A stretch of 64,000 nucleotides of DNA from Acidobacteriota bacterium (lineage in GTDB: Bacteria; Acidobacteriota; Holophagae; Holophagales; Holophagaceae): the NCBI GenBank assembly GCA_016195985.1, contig JACPYP010000029.1:1-64000 (forward strand). Direction: 5' to 3'. The translations under genes were made by a program, and so were the position numbers. Of this stretch, positions 1 to 8,137 are shown piece after piece. Positions within the stretch are counted from its first letter, which is position 1; each line of letters starts with the position of its first letter. Below the pieces are notes generated by a model. The model was not told the DNA's origin. It made no database searches and saw nothing but the letters and a program-made list of their open reading frames with translations.

Positions 1-402
1 ACCAGCGAGTGGGATCGCGGAGGCGCCACTTGATGTGGCGCCGGAGCGAGATCGGCGGCTGGCGCAGCCAGACGCAGTTCGAGCCCAGCGTTAAATGGGT
101 CGGCGCCCATCCCGCGCCCAGCTGGGCTCGGACCAGCGAGTGGGATCGCGGAGGCGCCACTTGATGTGGCGCCGGAGCGAGATCGGCGGCTGGCGCAGCC
201 AGACGCAGTTCGAGCCCAGCGTTAAATGGGTCGGCGCCAATCCCGCGCCCGGCTGGGCTCGGACCAGCGAGTGGGATCGCGGAGGCGCCACTGATGTGGC
301 GCCGGAGCGAGACCGGCGGCTGGCGCAGCCAGACGCAGTTCGAGTCCAGCGTCAAACGGGTCGGCGCCACCCACGCGCCCGGCTGGGCTCGGACCAGCGA
401 GC
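1..402. repeat. Tandem repeat, 131-bp period, about three copies plus a stub
   Basis: Copies begin at 1, 132 and 263, each opening with ACCAGCGAGTGGGATCGCGG; a truncated fourth start is at 393. Copies one and two are nearly identical. Copy three lacks one loop base (130 bp) and has more substitutions. Each unit carries a perfect hairpin with arms GGCGCCAC and GTGGCGCC around a 4-5 nt loop, a second hairpin CTGGC-gca-GCCAG, and a palindrome around GCCC(A/G)GCTGGGC. A period of 131 is not divisible by three, so any reading frame changes at each copy, which argues against a repeat protein. The array starts outside the window. Function unknown. Confidence 0.9.
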
Positions 403-552
403 CAGACGCCCCACGCCCCCACCGCCTCTCCCAACCAAACCCCGCACCCCCCTGTACCTTAAATCTCCAACCCACCCCCACGCCCCACACCCCAAATTCC
501 ACGCAAATCCCAAGTGCCAAGTCCTGCTTTGACCGGCTAGAATCGTCTCCCC
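403..552 (+). other. C-rich spacer with a possible -10 box before the first gene
   Basis: The stretch is strongly pyrimidine-biased on the plus strand, with several C5-C6 runs. A TAGAAT at 538-543 lies 9 nt before the ATG at 553, resembling the leaderless arrangement seen at 41423 and 58289. No convincing -35 accompanies it, and no Shine-Dalgarno precedes the ATG. Confidence 0.3.
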
Positions 553-1050
553 ATGCCCACAAATGCCCCTTTCCGAATCATGCCGGAGCTGGCCCGCTTC
601 ATCACGAGCGGCATCTCGATCAACACTGGCTCGGGCAGCCCCGAGGGCCTTCCCAGCCAGTGCCGGGCCTTCGGCTGCCGCGTGAACGCCGACGGCAGCC
701 TCACCGTCTTCCTGGCCGCGCCTCAGGCCGCCGCGCTGCTCCGGGATGTGGGCGCGTCCAGGGCCCTGGCCGTGGTGTTCAGCAATCCGCCCACCCACCG
801 GACCATCCAGTTCAAGGGGCGGGACGCGCGGGTGGAGCCCCTGGAGGCTGACGATCCGGAGCGGGTGGCCGCCTACCGCGACGCCTTCGTCCGCTGCCTC
901 CTGCCCCTGGGCTTCACCGAGGCCACGGTGAGGGCCCTTCTGGACTGCCCTGACCGCGACCTGGTGGCTTTGACGTTCACGCCGGAAGCGGCTTTCAATC
1001 AGACCCCCGGGGCCCAGGCCGGCGAGCCTTTGACGGCGGAGGTCCGATGA
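553..1050 (+). CDS. Pyridoxamine 5'-phosphate oxidase-like (flavin split-barrel) protein
   Basis: 165 residues. The N-terminal half (MPELARFITSGISINTGS, then a strand-rich core) resembles small FMN-binding split-barrel proteins of the PNPOx superfamily; no catalytic residue can be assigned by eye. An alternative start is the internal ATG at 583. The gene overlaps the next by 4 bp (ATGA), and the next protein also begins with a PNPOx-like domain, so the two probably work together. No Shine-Dalgarno is visible at 553, and a TAGAAT box lies just upstream. The fold assignment is a family-level inference; the substrate is unknown. Confidence 0.6.
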   Translation: MPTNAPFRIMPELARFITSGISINTGSGSPEGLPSQCRAFGCRVNADGSLTVFLAAPQAAALLRDVGASRALAVVFSNPPTHRTIQFKGRDARVEPLEADDPERVAAYRDAFVRCLLPLGFTEATVRALLDCPDRDLVALTFTPEAAFNQTPGAQAGEPLTAEVR

Positions 1051-2396
1051 TCCCCATCCGCGCGCTCCGGGACTGCCTGGACGGCGCCATCCCGGGGGTG
1101 GTGTCCACCTGGGGGCCGGACGGCATGCCCAACGTGGCCTACATGTCCCAGGGCCACTACCTGGACCGGCGGCACCTGGCCCTGTCCTACCAGTTCTTCA
1201 ACCGCACCCGCCAGAACATCCTCGCCAATCCCCGGGTTCTCCTGGGCCTCATCCACCCCCAGACGGCCCAGCAGTACCGCGTCCACCTGACCTACCAGCG
1301 CACGGAAACCGAAGGGCCCGTCTTCGAGGCCATGAAGGCGAAGCTGGCGGGCATCGCTTCCCACACGGGCATGAGCGAGGTGTTCCGCCTGCGGGGCTCG
1401 GACATCTACCGCATCGAACGGGTGGAAGGGGTTCCCGGCACGGCCCTGCCCATGCCGGAACCCGCCGTGGACACCCTTTCGGCCCTGCGCGCCTGCATGG
1501 CGAGGCTACCCCTCAGCCCCGACGCCGAATCCCTGCTGGATGCCCTGCTGGACGGGCTGCTCGATCACTTCGCCATCGAGCAGGCCCTGGTCATGATGCT
1601 GGATCCGGTGAGGGCGAGGCTCTACACCGTGGCCAGCCGTGGCTACGCCACCTCGGGCGTGGGCTCGGAAATCCCCGTGGGCCATGGCGTGATCGGCGTG
1701 GCGGCCCGGGAGGGGGTGCCCATCCGCATTTCCCACATGACCTCCGAGTACGCCTACGGGCTGGCCATGCGGGAAGGCGCCGAGCGCCAGGGCCTGGGCG
1801 CCCTGCTGGAAACCGAGATCCCTTTTCCGGGACTCCCGGCCCCGGGCAGCCAACTGGCGGTGCCCATCCCGGGAGTGCGCGAGCCCCTGGGGGTGCTGTT
1901 CGTGGAAAGCCCCACGGAGATGCGGTTTTTCCACGCCGATGAAGATGCCCTGGCGGCCCTGGCGATCCAGGTGGGGGCCCTGTTCCGCCTCTTCCTCGCG
2001 GAACTGGAGCTGGGCGAGGAGCCCCCGGCCGCGATGGAGGGCCACCCTCCGCCCAGCGGCGCTCTGATGCAGATCCGGCACTACGCCGCCAACGACAGCA
2101 TCTTCCTCGGCGATGACTACCTCATCAAGGGCGTGGCCGGCAACATCCTCTGGACCCTGCTTCAGGACCACCACACCCAGGGGCGGGTCCACTTCAGCAA
2201 CCGCGAGCTCCGCGCCGATCCCCGGGTGCGCCTGCCGGATCAGAGCGACAACCTGGAAGCGCGGCTGGTGCTCCTCCATCGGCGCCTGGCGGAGCGGCAG
2301 GCCTGCGTCCAGCTGGAGAAGACCGGCCGGGGACGCTTCCGCCTGGCCGTGGACCGGCCCCTGGAGCTGGTGGACGTGGAGGGGGCGGGGATCTGA
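1047..2396 (+). CDS. PNPOx-like / GAF / winged-helix-like fusion protein
   Basis: 449 residues in three parts. Residues 1-140 form a flavin split-barrel-like domain (IPGVVSTWGPDGMPNVAYMS, then FNRTRQNILANPRV). Residues about 160-330 look like a GAF sensor domain (ESLLDALLDGLLDHFAIEQA, later GVREPLGVLFVES and the DALAALAIQVG helix). Residues about 345-445 (GNILWTLLQDHHTQGRVHFS, FSNRELR) look like a small helical or winged-helix module. The start overlaps the previous stop. The combination suggests a redox- or ligand-sensing regulator rather than a metabolic oxidase, but that is inference. The 250 bp after it hold no gene; a weak AACCCG/CGGGTT inverted repeat near 2426 may terminate it. Confidence 0.65.
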   Translation: MIPIRALRDCLDGAIPGVVSTWGPDGMPNVAYMSQGHYLDRRHLALSYQFFNRTRQNILANPRVLLGLIHPQTAQQYRVHLTYQRTETEGPVFEAMKAKLAGIASHTGMSEVFRLRGSDIYRIERVEGVPGTALPMPEPAVDTLSALRACMARLPLSPDAESLLDALLDGLLDHFAIEQALVMMLDPVRARLYTVASRGYATSGVGSEIPVGHGVIGVAAREGVPIRISHMTSEYAYGLAMREGAERQGLGALLETEIPFPGLPAPGSQLAVPIPGVREPLGVLFVESPTEMRFFHADEDALAALAIQVGALFRLFLAELELGEEPPAAMEGHPPPSGALMQIRHYAANDSIFLGDDYLIKGVAGNILWTLLQDHHTQGRVHFSNRELRADPRVRLPDQSDNLEARLVLLHRRLAERQACVQLEKTGRGRFRLAVDRPLELVDVEGAGI

Positions 2397-2646
2397 GGCC
2401 TCCGGCTCGGATCCCGTGTCCCGATAACCCGCGGGCCCGGGTTCATCCGGGGGCGCAGGGAGTCTTTGGGATCTTCGTGGAGATCCTTTCAAATCACCCA
2501 GGGCCCCACGACACGTTTTTCTTAAAACCTTCTTAAAGGCTTGCTAATTCTTTCTTAAGGGTGGAAAAAACAAATAAACCTTCGCGTTTTGGTGCGATAA
2601 CCCCTCATCGGGATCCGAACCCCCCCGACCCCTGATGAGGTGAATC
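2397..2646 (+). promoter_or_regulatory. AT-rich leader with hairpin covering the cytochrome ribosome-binding site (2603-2640)
   Basis: From about 2515 the sequence turns AT-rich with four CTTAA-type elements, unlike the GC-rich surroundings, so a promoter is likely here although no clean -35/-10 pair stands out. CCTCATC at 2603-2609 pairs perfectly with GATGAGG at 2634-2640, extended by GGG/CCC across one bulged T. The 3' arm contains the GAGG Shine-Dalgarno six bases before the ATG at 2647, so the hairpin would mask it. Confidence 0.55.
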
Positions 2647-3213
2647 ATGTCCCTGTCCCTGACCCTGACCCTGTCCCTGGCCCGGCCCTTCCTCCTGAGC
2701 CTGCTCGGTCTCAGCCTGGTCCAAGCCGGCACCCCAGGCCAGTCCGTCATCCAGCGCGGAGCCTACCTGGTGCAGGTGGGCGGCTGCAACGACTGCCACA
2801 CGCCCCTGAAGATGGGCCCCAAGGGCCCCGAACCGGACATGGCCCGCATGCTGTCCGGCCACCCCGAGGCCCTGAAGATGCCCCCCGCGCCGCAGCTGCC
2901 GGAGGGCCCCTGGATGATCTCCATGGCCGCCACCGCCACGGCCTTCGCGGGCCCCTGGGGCGTGAGCCACGCCGCCAACCTCACCCCGGACAAGGAGACC
3001 GGCCTGGGCGGCTGGACCGAGGCGCAGTTCCTCCAGATGGTGCGCAGCGGCCGGCACCTGGGCCAGGGGCGCCCCGTCCTGCCCCCCATGCCGGTCCAGA
3101 ACCTGCGCGCGGCCACCGAGGCGGACCTGAAGGCCATCTTCGCCTACCTGAAGAGCGTTCCCGCCATCTCCAACCGCGTGCCCGCCGCCGTCGAGCCCGT
3201 CGCCGCCCACTGA
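2647..3213 (+). CDS. Exported single-haem c-type cytochrome
   Basis: 188 residues with a Leu-rich signal peptide cleaved near residue 28 (LGLSLVQAG). One haem-attachment site, CNDCH at residues 47-51, lies in a GGCNDCHTP context typical of cytochrome subunits of periplasmic dehydrogenases. Met-rich segments such as VLPPMPVQN could give the axial ligand. The C-terminal helix LKAIFAYLKSVP is the usual class I cytochrome c ending. GAGG precedes the ATG by 6 nt and lies inside a predicted hairpin. The signal peptide is encoded by imperfect 6-bp repeats (CCCTGA/T). The next cytochrome gene follows after 13 bp, so the two probably form one periplasmic electron-transfer unit; the donor is not visible here. 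Confidence 0.85.
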   Translation: MSLSLTLTLSLARPFLLSLLGLSLVQAGTPGQSVIQRGAYLVQVGGCNDCHTPLKMGPKGPEPDMARMLSGHPEALKMPPAPQLPEGPWMISMAATATAFAGPWGVSHAANLTPDKETGLGGWTEAQFLQMVRSGRHLGQGRPVLPPMPVQNLRAATEADLKAIFAYLKSVPAISNRVPAAVEPVAAH

Positions 3214-3226
3214 TTCCGGATCTGCC

Positions 3227-4285
3227 ATGCGCGCCCTCCTCGCCGCGGCCGCGGCGGCCCTCGGCCTGACCTCCCTGGCCGCCCACGCCGTCCATGCCGC
3301 CACCCCCGGGGCCCCCCGCCTCCTGTCCCAGACCGGCCTCTACGCCAGTCCGGGCCGGGTCGACGCCCGGCACCTGGCCTACGCGCCCCAGTACCCCCTG
3401 TGGACCGACGGCGCCGCCAAGTCCCGCTGGCTGCACCTGCCCGCGGGCGCGACCGCCGCATCCATCGCATCCATCGACGGCCGCGACGAGGATGCCTGGG
3501 TCTTCCCCGTGGGCACCAAGGCCTGGAAGGAATTCCGGTTCCAGGGACGCAAGGTCGAGACCCGGCTGCTCTGGAAGACGGGGCCGTCCTCCTGGATCTT
3601 CGCCAGCTACGCCTGGAACGAGGCCCAGACGGACGCCGTGCTGGTGCCTGAATCCGGGGCGGCCGAGGCCGCCGAGGTCGCTCCTGGCCGGGGCCACAGC
3701 ATCCCCTCCCGCACGGATTGCCGCACCTGCCATGGCGAGGGGAGGCAGACCGAACTCCTGGGCTTCAACGCCCTGCAGCTGTCGCCGGACCGGGATCCCG
3801 GGGCCCTCCACGGAGAACCCTGGCGGCCCGGCATGACCGGCCTGGGCGACCTGGTGGCCCGGGGCCTCCTCCGCGGGGCCCGCCGCGACCTCCTCACCCG
3901 CCCGCCCCGCATCCAGGCGGAGCAGCCCACCACCCGCTCCGCCCTGGGCTACCTGGCCGCCAACTGCGCCTCCTGCCACCGCGGCGACCGCCCCCTTCCG
4001 GGCCTCGATCTGGATTTCCGCCACACCTCCCGCATCGCCCGCGAAGCCGATGAACCGGGGCTCCGCACCACGCTCGGACGGCCCAGCCTCTTCCAGCCTC
4101 CAGGCCTCTCCTCGAGCCTGCGCCTGGCGCCGGGCCAGCCGGATCGCAGCGCCCTTCTGCAACGCATGGCCTCCCGCCGCCCCGCCTCGCAGATGCCGCC
4201 CCTGGGATCGGCCCTGGTGGACGAAGCGGCCGTGACGCACCTCCGCCAATGGATCGCCGCCCTGCCCATGACCCCTTCCCACTGA
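3227..4285 (+). CDS. Exported protein with two c-type haem sites
   Basis: 352 residues. A signal peptide (MRALLAAAAAALGLTSLAAH) is followed by a domain with YPLWTDGAAKSRWLHLPAG and WVFPVGTKAWKEF. This matches my recollection of the HNE_0200-type (TIGR03806) diheme family, though I cannot verify it. Haem motifs are CRTCH (165-169) and CASCH (247-251), spaced as in two fused cytochrome modules. MPPLG near the C-terminus is a candidate axial Met. It lies 13 bp after the single-haem cytochrome and probably acts with it in periplasmic electron transfer. The substrate is unknown. Confidence 0.8.
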   Translation: MRALLAAAAAALGLTSLAAHAVHAATPGAPRLLSQTGLYASPGRVDARHLAYAPQYPLWTDGAAKSRWLHLPAGATAASIASIDGRDEDAWVFPVGTKAWKEFRFQGRKVETRLLWKTGPSSWIFASYAWNEAQTDAVLVPESGAAEAAEVAPGRGHSIPSRTDCRTCHGEGRQTELLGFNALQLSPDRDPGALHGEPWRPGMTGLGDLVARGLLRGARRDLLTRPPRIQAEQPTTRSALGYLAANCASCHRGDRPLPGLDLDFRHTSRIAREADEPGLRTTLGRPSLFQPPGLSSSLRLAPGQPDRSALLQRMASRRPASQMPPLGSALVDEAAVTHLRQWIAALPMTPSH

Positions 4286-4314
4286 CCTCCTTCCTCCATC
4301 CCCCGAGGTTCCCC

Positions 4315-5289
4315 ATGTCCCCTGCCATGTCCTCCGCCAGTCCCGCCCCCTCCCGTCTCGACCTGCTCGCCGCCATGCTGCGCATCCGCGCCTATGAAGA
4401 ACGGATCGTGGCCTTTCACGACGAAGGCCCCTTTCCCCATGTGTGCACCTCCGTGGGCCAGGAGGCCGCCGCCGTGGGCGTGGTGTCCGCCCTGCGGCCG
4501 GACGACCAGATCCTCACCAACCATCGCAGCGCGGGGCACCTGCTGGCCCGGGGCGCGGATCCCGGGCGCCTCCTGGCCGAAGTCATGGGCCGCAGCACGG
4601 GCTACTGCAAAGGCAAGAGCGGCACGCTGCACATCTCCGCCAAGGAGCTGGGCGTGATCCTCACCTCCACCATCGTCGGGGGGGAGCTTTCCCTGGCCCC
4701 GGGCGTGGCCCTGTCCCGCAGCATGCTGGGCGGCGAAGGCATCGTGGTGTGCTTCTTCGGCGACGGCGCGGCCTGCGAAGGCATCTTCCACGAGTCGCTG
4801 AACCTGGCCTCGGTCTGGAACCTGCCCGTGCTCTACGTCTGCGAGAACAACCAGTGGCAGGCCTTCGTGCACCGCAAGGAGACCATGACCGGCGACCACG
4901 TGGGCCCCTGGGCCGCGGCCTATGGCATGGACCACCTCACGGTGGACGGCAACGACGTGGAGGCCGTGCTGGAAGCGGCCACCTGCGCCGCGGCGCAGGT
5001 GCGCCAGACCCGCCGCCCCTTCCTGCTGGAGGCCTCGACCTACCGCCAGCGCGGACACATGGAGCCCCACGACCAGTCCTACGTGGACCCGGCGGAAATC
5101 GAAGCCTGGCTGGCCAAGGATCCCATCGACCGGCTGTCCGCCCGGCTGCTCGACGCGGGGGAACTGACGCCCCAAGGCCTGGAGGCGCTCAGGCTCCAGG
5201 CGCGGGAAGCCATGAACGCCGCCGCCGCCTTCGCCCAGGCCTCGCCCTTTCCCGATCCTTCCGAACTCACCACCGACGTCTACGCCTGA
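4315..5289 (+). CDS. 2-oxoacid (pyruvate/acetoin-type) dehydrogenase E1 alpha subunit
   Basis: 324 residues. Thiamine-diphosphate binding is shown by FFGDGAACEGIFHESLNLAS followed by ENNQW, the GDG-x(about 26)-N motif. HTSVGQEAAAVG-like and YRQRGHMEPHDQSYVDP segments are typical of PdhA/AcoA. The start at 4315 is preferred because CGAGGTT lies just upstream; an earlier in-frame ATG at 4249 would overlap the cytochrome gene. The E1 beta gene follows after 9 bp. No E2 lipoyl transferase or E3 gene is nearby, so the pair either uses partners encoded elsewhere or works as an acetoin- or artificial-acceptor-type dehydrogenase. Pyruvate, acetoin and branched-chain oxoacids cannot be distinguished from sequence alone. 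Confidence 0.9.
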   Translation: MSPAMSSASPAPSRLDLLAAMLRIRAYEERIVAFHDEGPFPHVCTSVGQEAAAVGVVSALRPDDQILTNHRSAGHLLARGADPGRLLAEVMGRSTGYCKGKSGTLHISAKELGVILTSTIVGGELSLAPGVALSRSMLGGEGIVVCFFGDGAACEGIFHESLNLASVWNLPVLYVCENNQWQAFVHRKETMTGDHVGPWAAAYGMDHLTVDGNDVEAVLEAATCAAAQVRQTRRPFLLEASTYRQRGHMEPHDQSYVDPAEIEAWLAKDPIDRLSARLLDAGELTPQGLEALRLQAREAMNAAAAFAQASPFPDPSELTTDVYA

Positions 5290-5298
5290 GGAGCCCCC

Positions 5299-6276
5299 AT
5301 GTCTTTGATGAACGCCCATGAAGCCCTCGGCCAGGCCCTGGCCGAAGAAATGCAGCGCGACAGCCGCGTCCTGATGTTCGGCGAAGGCGTCGCCACCAAG
5401 CGCAAGGACCTGCTGGAGGCCTTCGGACCCCAGCGGGTACGCAACACGCCCCTCGCCGAAGGCATCATCGCGGGCACCGCCGCGGGCGCGGCGGCCACCG
5501 GCCTGCGCCCCGTCGCCGACCTGCTCTTCGCCCCCTTCCTCTGCTTCGCCATGGACGGGATCGTGAACAGCGCGGGCAAGCTGCGCTACATGTCCGGCGG
5601 CCAGTTCGAGTTCCCCATGGTGATCCTCGCCATGACCGGAGGCGGCTGGACCGTGGGCGCCCAGCACAACCACAACATCGAAGCCTGGTTCGTCCACAGC
5701 CCCGGCCTGAAGGTCGTGATGCCCTCCACCCCCGCGGATTTCAAGGGCCTCATGAAGGCCGCCATCCGGGACGACAACCCCGTGTTGTTCTTCATGGACA
5801 TGGCCCTGGGCTTCGAGCCCGGCGAAGTCCCGGAAGGCGAGTGGATCGTCCCCCTGGGCCAGGCCGCCATCCGCCGCGAAGGCACGGACCTGACCCTGAT
5901 CTCCTACGCCAAGACGGTCCACACCTGCCTGGCCGCCGCCGACGCCCTGGCCGGACAGGGTCTCTCCGCCGAGGTCATCGATCTGCGCACCCTGAAACCC
6001 CTCGACGAGGCGACCCTGCTGGCCTCGGTGCGCAAGACCGGGCGGGCCATCGTGGTCCACGAGGCCGGGGCCCTCTGCGGCGTGGGAGCCGAGGTCGCCG
6101 CGCTCCTTTCCGAAAAGGCCTTCGACGCCCTCAAGGCGCCCCTGGTCCGCATCACGGGCCCGGACGCGCCCGCCCCGTCCAGCTACGCGCTGGAACAGGC
6201 CTTCATGCCCCAGCCCGCCGCCATCGCGCAGGCCGGCCTGGACCTGGTCCAGCGCGATGCCCTCGTGGGCCGTTAA
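5299..6276 (+). CDS. 2-oxoacid (pyruvate/acetoin-type) dehydrogenase E1 beta subunit
   Basis: 325 residues. Residues 1-180 are the pyrimidine-binding transketolase domain (MFGEGVATKRKDLLEAFGP, TPLAEGIIAGTAAGAAATGL, PFLCFAMDGIVNSAGK). The remainder is the C-terminal transketolase domain (EVIDLRTLKPLDEATLLAS, IVVHEAG). GAGGAG lies 5 nt before the ATG, 9 bp after the alpha subunit stop, so the two are cotranscribed and form the alpha2beta2 heterotetramer. The paired E1 without E2/E3 is the oddity. A kelch lipoprotein gene follows after 21 bp. Confidence 0.92.
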   Translation: MSLMNAHEALGQALAEEMQRDSRVLMFGEGVATKRKDLLEAFGPQRVRNTPLAEGIIAGTAAGAAATGLRPVADLLFAPFLCFAMDGIVNSAGKLRYMSGGQFEFPMVILAMTGGGWTVGAQHNHNIEAWFVHSPGLKVVMPSTPADFKGLMKAAIRDDNPVLFFMDMALGFEPGEVPEGEWIVPLGQAAIRREGTDLTLISYAKTVHTCLAAADALAGQGLSAEVIDLRTLKPLDEATLLASVRKTGRAIVVHEAGALCGVGAEVAALLSEKAFDALKAPLVRITGPDAPAPSSYALEQAFMPQPAAIAQAGLDLVQRDALVGR

Positions 6277-6297
6277 CCCTCCCATCTGAGGTCCGTC

Positions 6298-7680
6298 ATG
6301 TCATCCGCCAAGCTCCTCCCCTGCCTCTTGCTTGTCCTCGCGGGCCTCGCCTGCGGCGGAGGGCCTTCCGGAAGCGGCCAGGCCCCAGCCGCAGTCCTGC
6401 TCAGCCCCCAGGCTTCCACCCTGAAGCCCGGCGGCCAGGTGGGCTTCAGGGTGGTGGATGATCAAGGCCATCCCTTGGCGGCGGCCTACAGCATCGTGGA
6501 ACCCGGCGGCGGAAGCATCGATGCCGAGGGCCGCTACCAGGCCCCGCTGGCGGCCGGTACCTACCATGTGCAGGCCCGGGTCAGCACTGGGGTGGGCGCA
6601 GGCCTGGCCGAAGCCACCCTGCGGGTGGAGCCCTACCTCGGCGAACTCAAGGCCGCGCCCGATGCCCAATTCACCCGCTCCGAACACACGGCCAGCCTCC
6701 TGGGGGATGGCTCCGTGCTGGTATTCGGCGGCATGGAATCCAGCTTCGCCGAACGCTTCCTCCCAGACACAGGCGCCTTCGTCCCCGCGGGCGACAGCGG
6801 CCTCACCCGCTGGGCCCACACGGCCTCGGCCCTGCCCGACGGCAGCCTGCTCATCGCCGGTGGCCTGCACGGCAACCGCGCGCTGGCCGAATCCTCCCTT
6901 TACGCCGATGGATCCTTCGCACCCCTGCCTGCGGGCCTGGGCGCCGCCCGCCACGGGCACAGCGCGGCCACCCTCGCCGACGGGCGCGTGCTGCTGGCGG
7001 GAGGCCTTCCGGCCCCGGGCTCGGACGTGGCGGCCCTGGCCAGCAGCGAGCTGTACGATCCGGCGCAGCGCCACTTCGGCAGCACCGGAGAACTGAACCT
7101 GCCCAGGACCGGCCACACCGCCACCACCCTCCAGGACGGAAGCGTCCTCGTCGTCGGCGGCCGGGACAGCACCTGCCTCTTCAACTGCCCCCAATCCGTC
7201 TGGCGCACCGCGGAACGCTACGATCCGGCCAGCGGCACCTACGTCTGGGGTGGCGCCATGTCCCAGCGGCGCTTCGGCCACACCGCCACCCTCCTTCCTG
7301 ATGGACGCCTCCTCGTCGCCGGAGGCACCTCGCCGGATCTCCAGGGCACGGACGTTTCATCCCTCGTCGAGATCTACGATCCCGCCACCAACCGCTTCAC
7401 GGACGCGGGCCGCATGATCCGGCCCCGCAGCCGCCACACGGCCACCCTCCTGGGCGACGGCACGGTGCTGTTCGCGGGCGGGGAAACCTTCGGAGAGGGA
7501 ACCCTCGCCAGCAACACCGTGGAAGCCTTCGACCCCCGCACGGGAGCCAGCCGCCTCTTCCAATCGGACCGGACCACGCGCTACCGCCACACGGCCACGC
7601 GGCTCCATTCCGGACAGGTGCTCCTGGTGGGCGGATCCGAGGGCGGGGGCGGCCTCAAGGCCGTGGAACGCTACAACTAG
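6298..7680 (+). CDS. Kelch-repeat lipoprotein, seven-bladed propeller
   Basis: 460 residues. A lipoprotein signal peptide ends in the lipobox LAGLAC (Cys at about residue 19), followed by a Gly/Ser linker. Residues 30-115 look like a bacterial Ig-like domain (LSPQASTLKPGGQVGFRVVD). Seven kelch units follow, each with an HTA(S/T)LLxDGxVLxxGG core: HTASLLGDGSVLVFGG, HTASALPDGSLLIAGG, HSAATLADGRVLLAGG, HTATTLQDGSVLVVGG, HTATLLPDGRLLVAGG, HTATLLGDGTVLFAGG and HTATRLHSGQVLLVGG. That is enough for one closed propeller. Likely outer-membrane or surface anchored with a binding role; no catalytic residues are evident. Confidence 0.88.
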   Translation: MSSAKLLPCLLLVLAGLACGGGPSGSGQAPAAVLLSPQASTLKPGGQVGFRVVDDQGHPLAAAYSIVEPGGGSIDAEGRYQAPLAAGTYHVQARVSTGVGAGLAEATLRVEPYLGELKAAPDAQFTRSEHTASLLGDGSVLVFGGMESSFAERFLPDTGAFVPAGDSGLTRWAHTASALPDGSLLIAGGLHGNRALAESSLYADGSFAPLPAGLGAARHGHSAATLADGRVLLAGGLPAPGSDVAALASSELYDPAQRHFGSTGELNLPRTGHTATTLQDGSVLVVGGRDSTCLFNCPQSVWRTAERYDPASGTYVWGGAMSQRRFGHTATLLPDGRLLVAGGTSPDLQGTDVSSLVEIYDPATNRFTDAGRMIRPRSRHTATLLGDGTVLFAGGETFGEGTLASNTVEAFDPRTGASRLFQSDRTTRYRHTATRLHSGQVLLVGGSEGGGGLKAVERYN

Positions 7681-7682
7681 GC

Positions 7683-7844
7683 TCAGGCCTTCGCCTTCGG
7701 TCCGAAGGCCTGCTCCAGCAGCTTGCGCGCATCCACGCAGATGGAGCACAGGCAGACGGACCGGGACGCCGACTTCGCGTGCTCCATCATGTAGCGCCGC
7801 AACAGAGCCATCAGTTTGGCGTTCGGAATGGAATCCGGGGACAC
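7683..7844 (-). CDS. Possible small Cys-containing protein, 53 residues
   Basis: The GTG start at 7844 is chosen because GGAG lies 5 nt upstream. The product has an amphipathic helix (IPNAKLMALLRRYMMEHAKS) followed by SVCLCSICVDARKLL with a C-x-C-x2-C cluster, and ends GPKAKA. I do not recognise a family. It lies tail-to-tail with the kelch gene, and its 3' end coincides with a strong hairpin, so it may be a real small protein or a chance frame. The frame is open further upstream to 8042, but that part looks non-coding. Confidence 0.4.
   Translation of the reverse strand: MSPDSIPNAKLMALLRRYMMEHAKSASRSVCLCSICVDARKLLEQAFGPKAKA
7684..7712. terminator. Perfect 10-bp hairpin after the kelch gene
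   Basis: CAGGCCTTCG (7684-7693) and CGAAGGCCTG (7703-7712) form a perfect stem with a 9-nt loop starting 3 nt after the kelch stop codon. There is no U-tract, so termination efficiency is uncertain. The same bases encode the C-terminus of the small minus-strand frame at 7683-7844. Confidence 0.5.
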
Positions 7845-8137
7845 GGCAACTCCATGGGTAGGCGCATCAAGCCCTGGCCCATCCTTCATCCTGGCAGCAA
7901 GGCGGCAGCCTCTCACCTGCGAGTTCTCTCCGCATGAAGCGTTAAACATTTGCCGAAGCCATCTTTGGCGGGTTTCGCCCAGGGGCTTGAAGCGGGTTCC
8001 GGCCCCTTTCCACCGGGCGGGGCGGGCTGGGTTCAGCCCCACCCGATTGGGTCGGATTCCACCCGGAACGGCCGCCGGGGCTTGGGTCGGCGCGTTCTAA
8101 GGGCCATTCGATCAGCACAAGGACCGGCCTCCTTCCG

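Noticed and set aside
1-402. CRISPR array
   Set aside because: Units are 131 bp and contiguous, with no variable spacers; no cas genes are present.
95-532. Open frames through the 131-bp repeats
   Set aside because: The period is not divisible by three, so the frame changes each copy; no start signals or motifs.
529-543. TTGACC and TAGAAT before the first gene as a -35/-10 pair
   Set aside because: They are only 3 bp apart, so they cannot form one promoter; only the TAGAAT is kept as a weak candidate.
3949-6285. A 778-codon open frame on the minus strand across the cytochrome and E1 genes
   Set aside because: It is the complement of E1 alpha/beta, which have clear family motifs and ribosome-binding sites; its product is Gly/His-rich low-complexity, as expected of antisense in GC-rich DNA.
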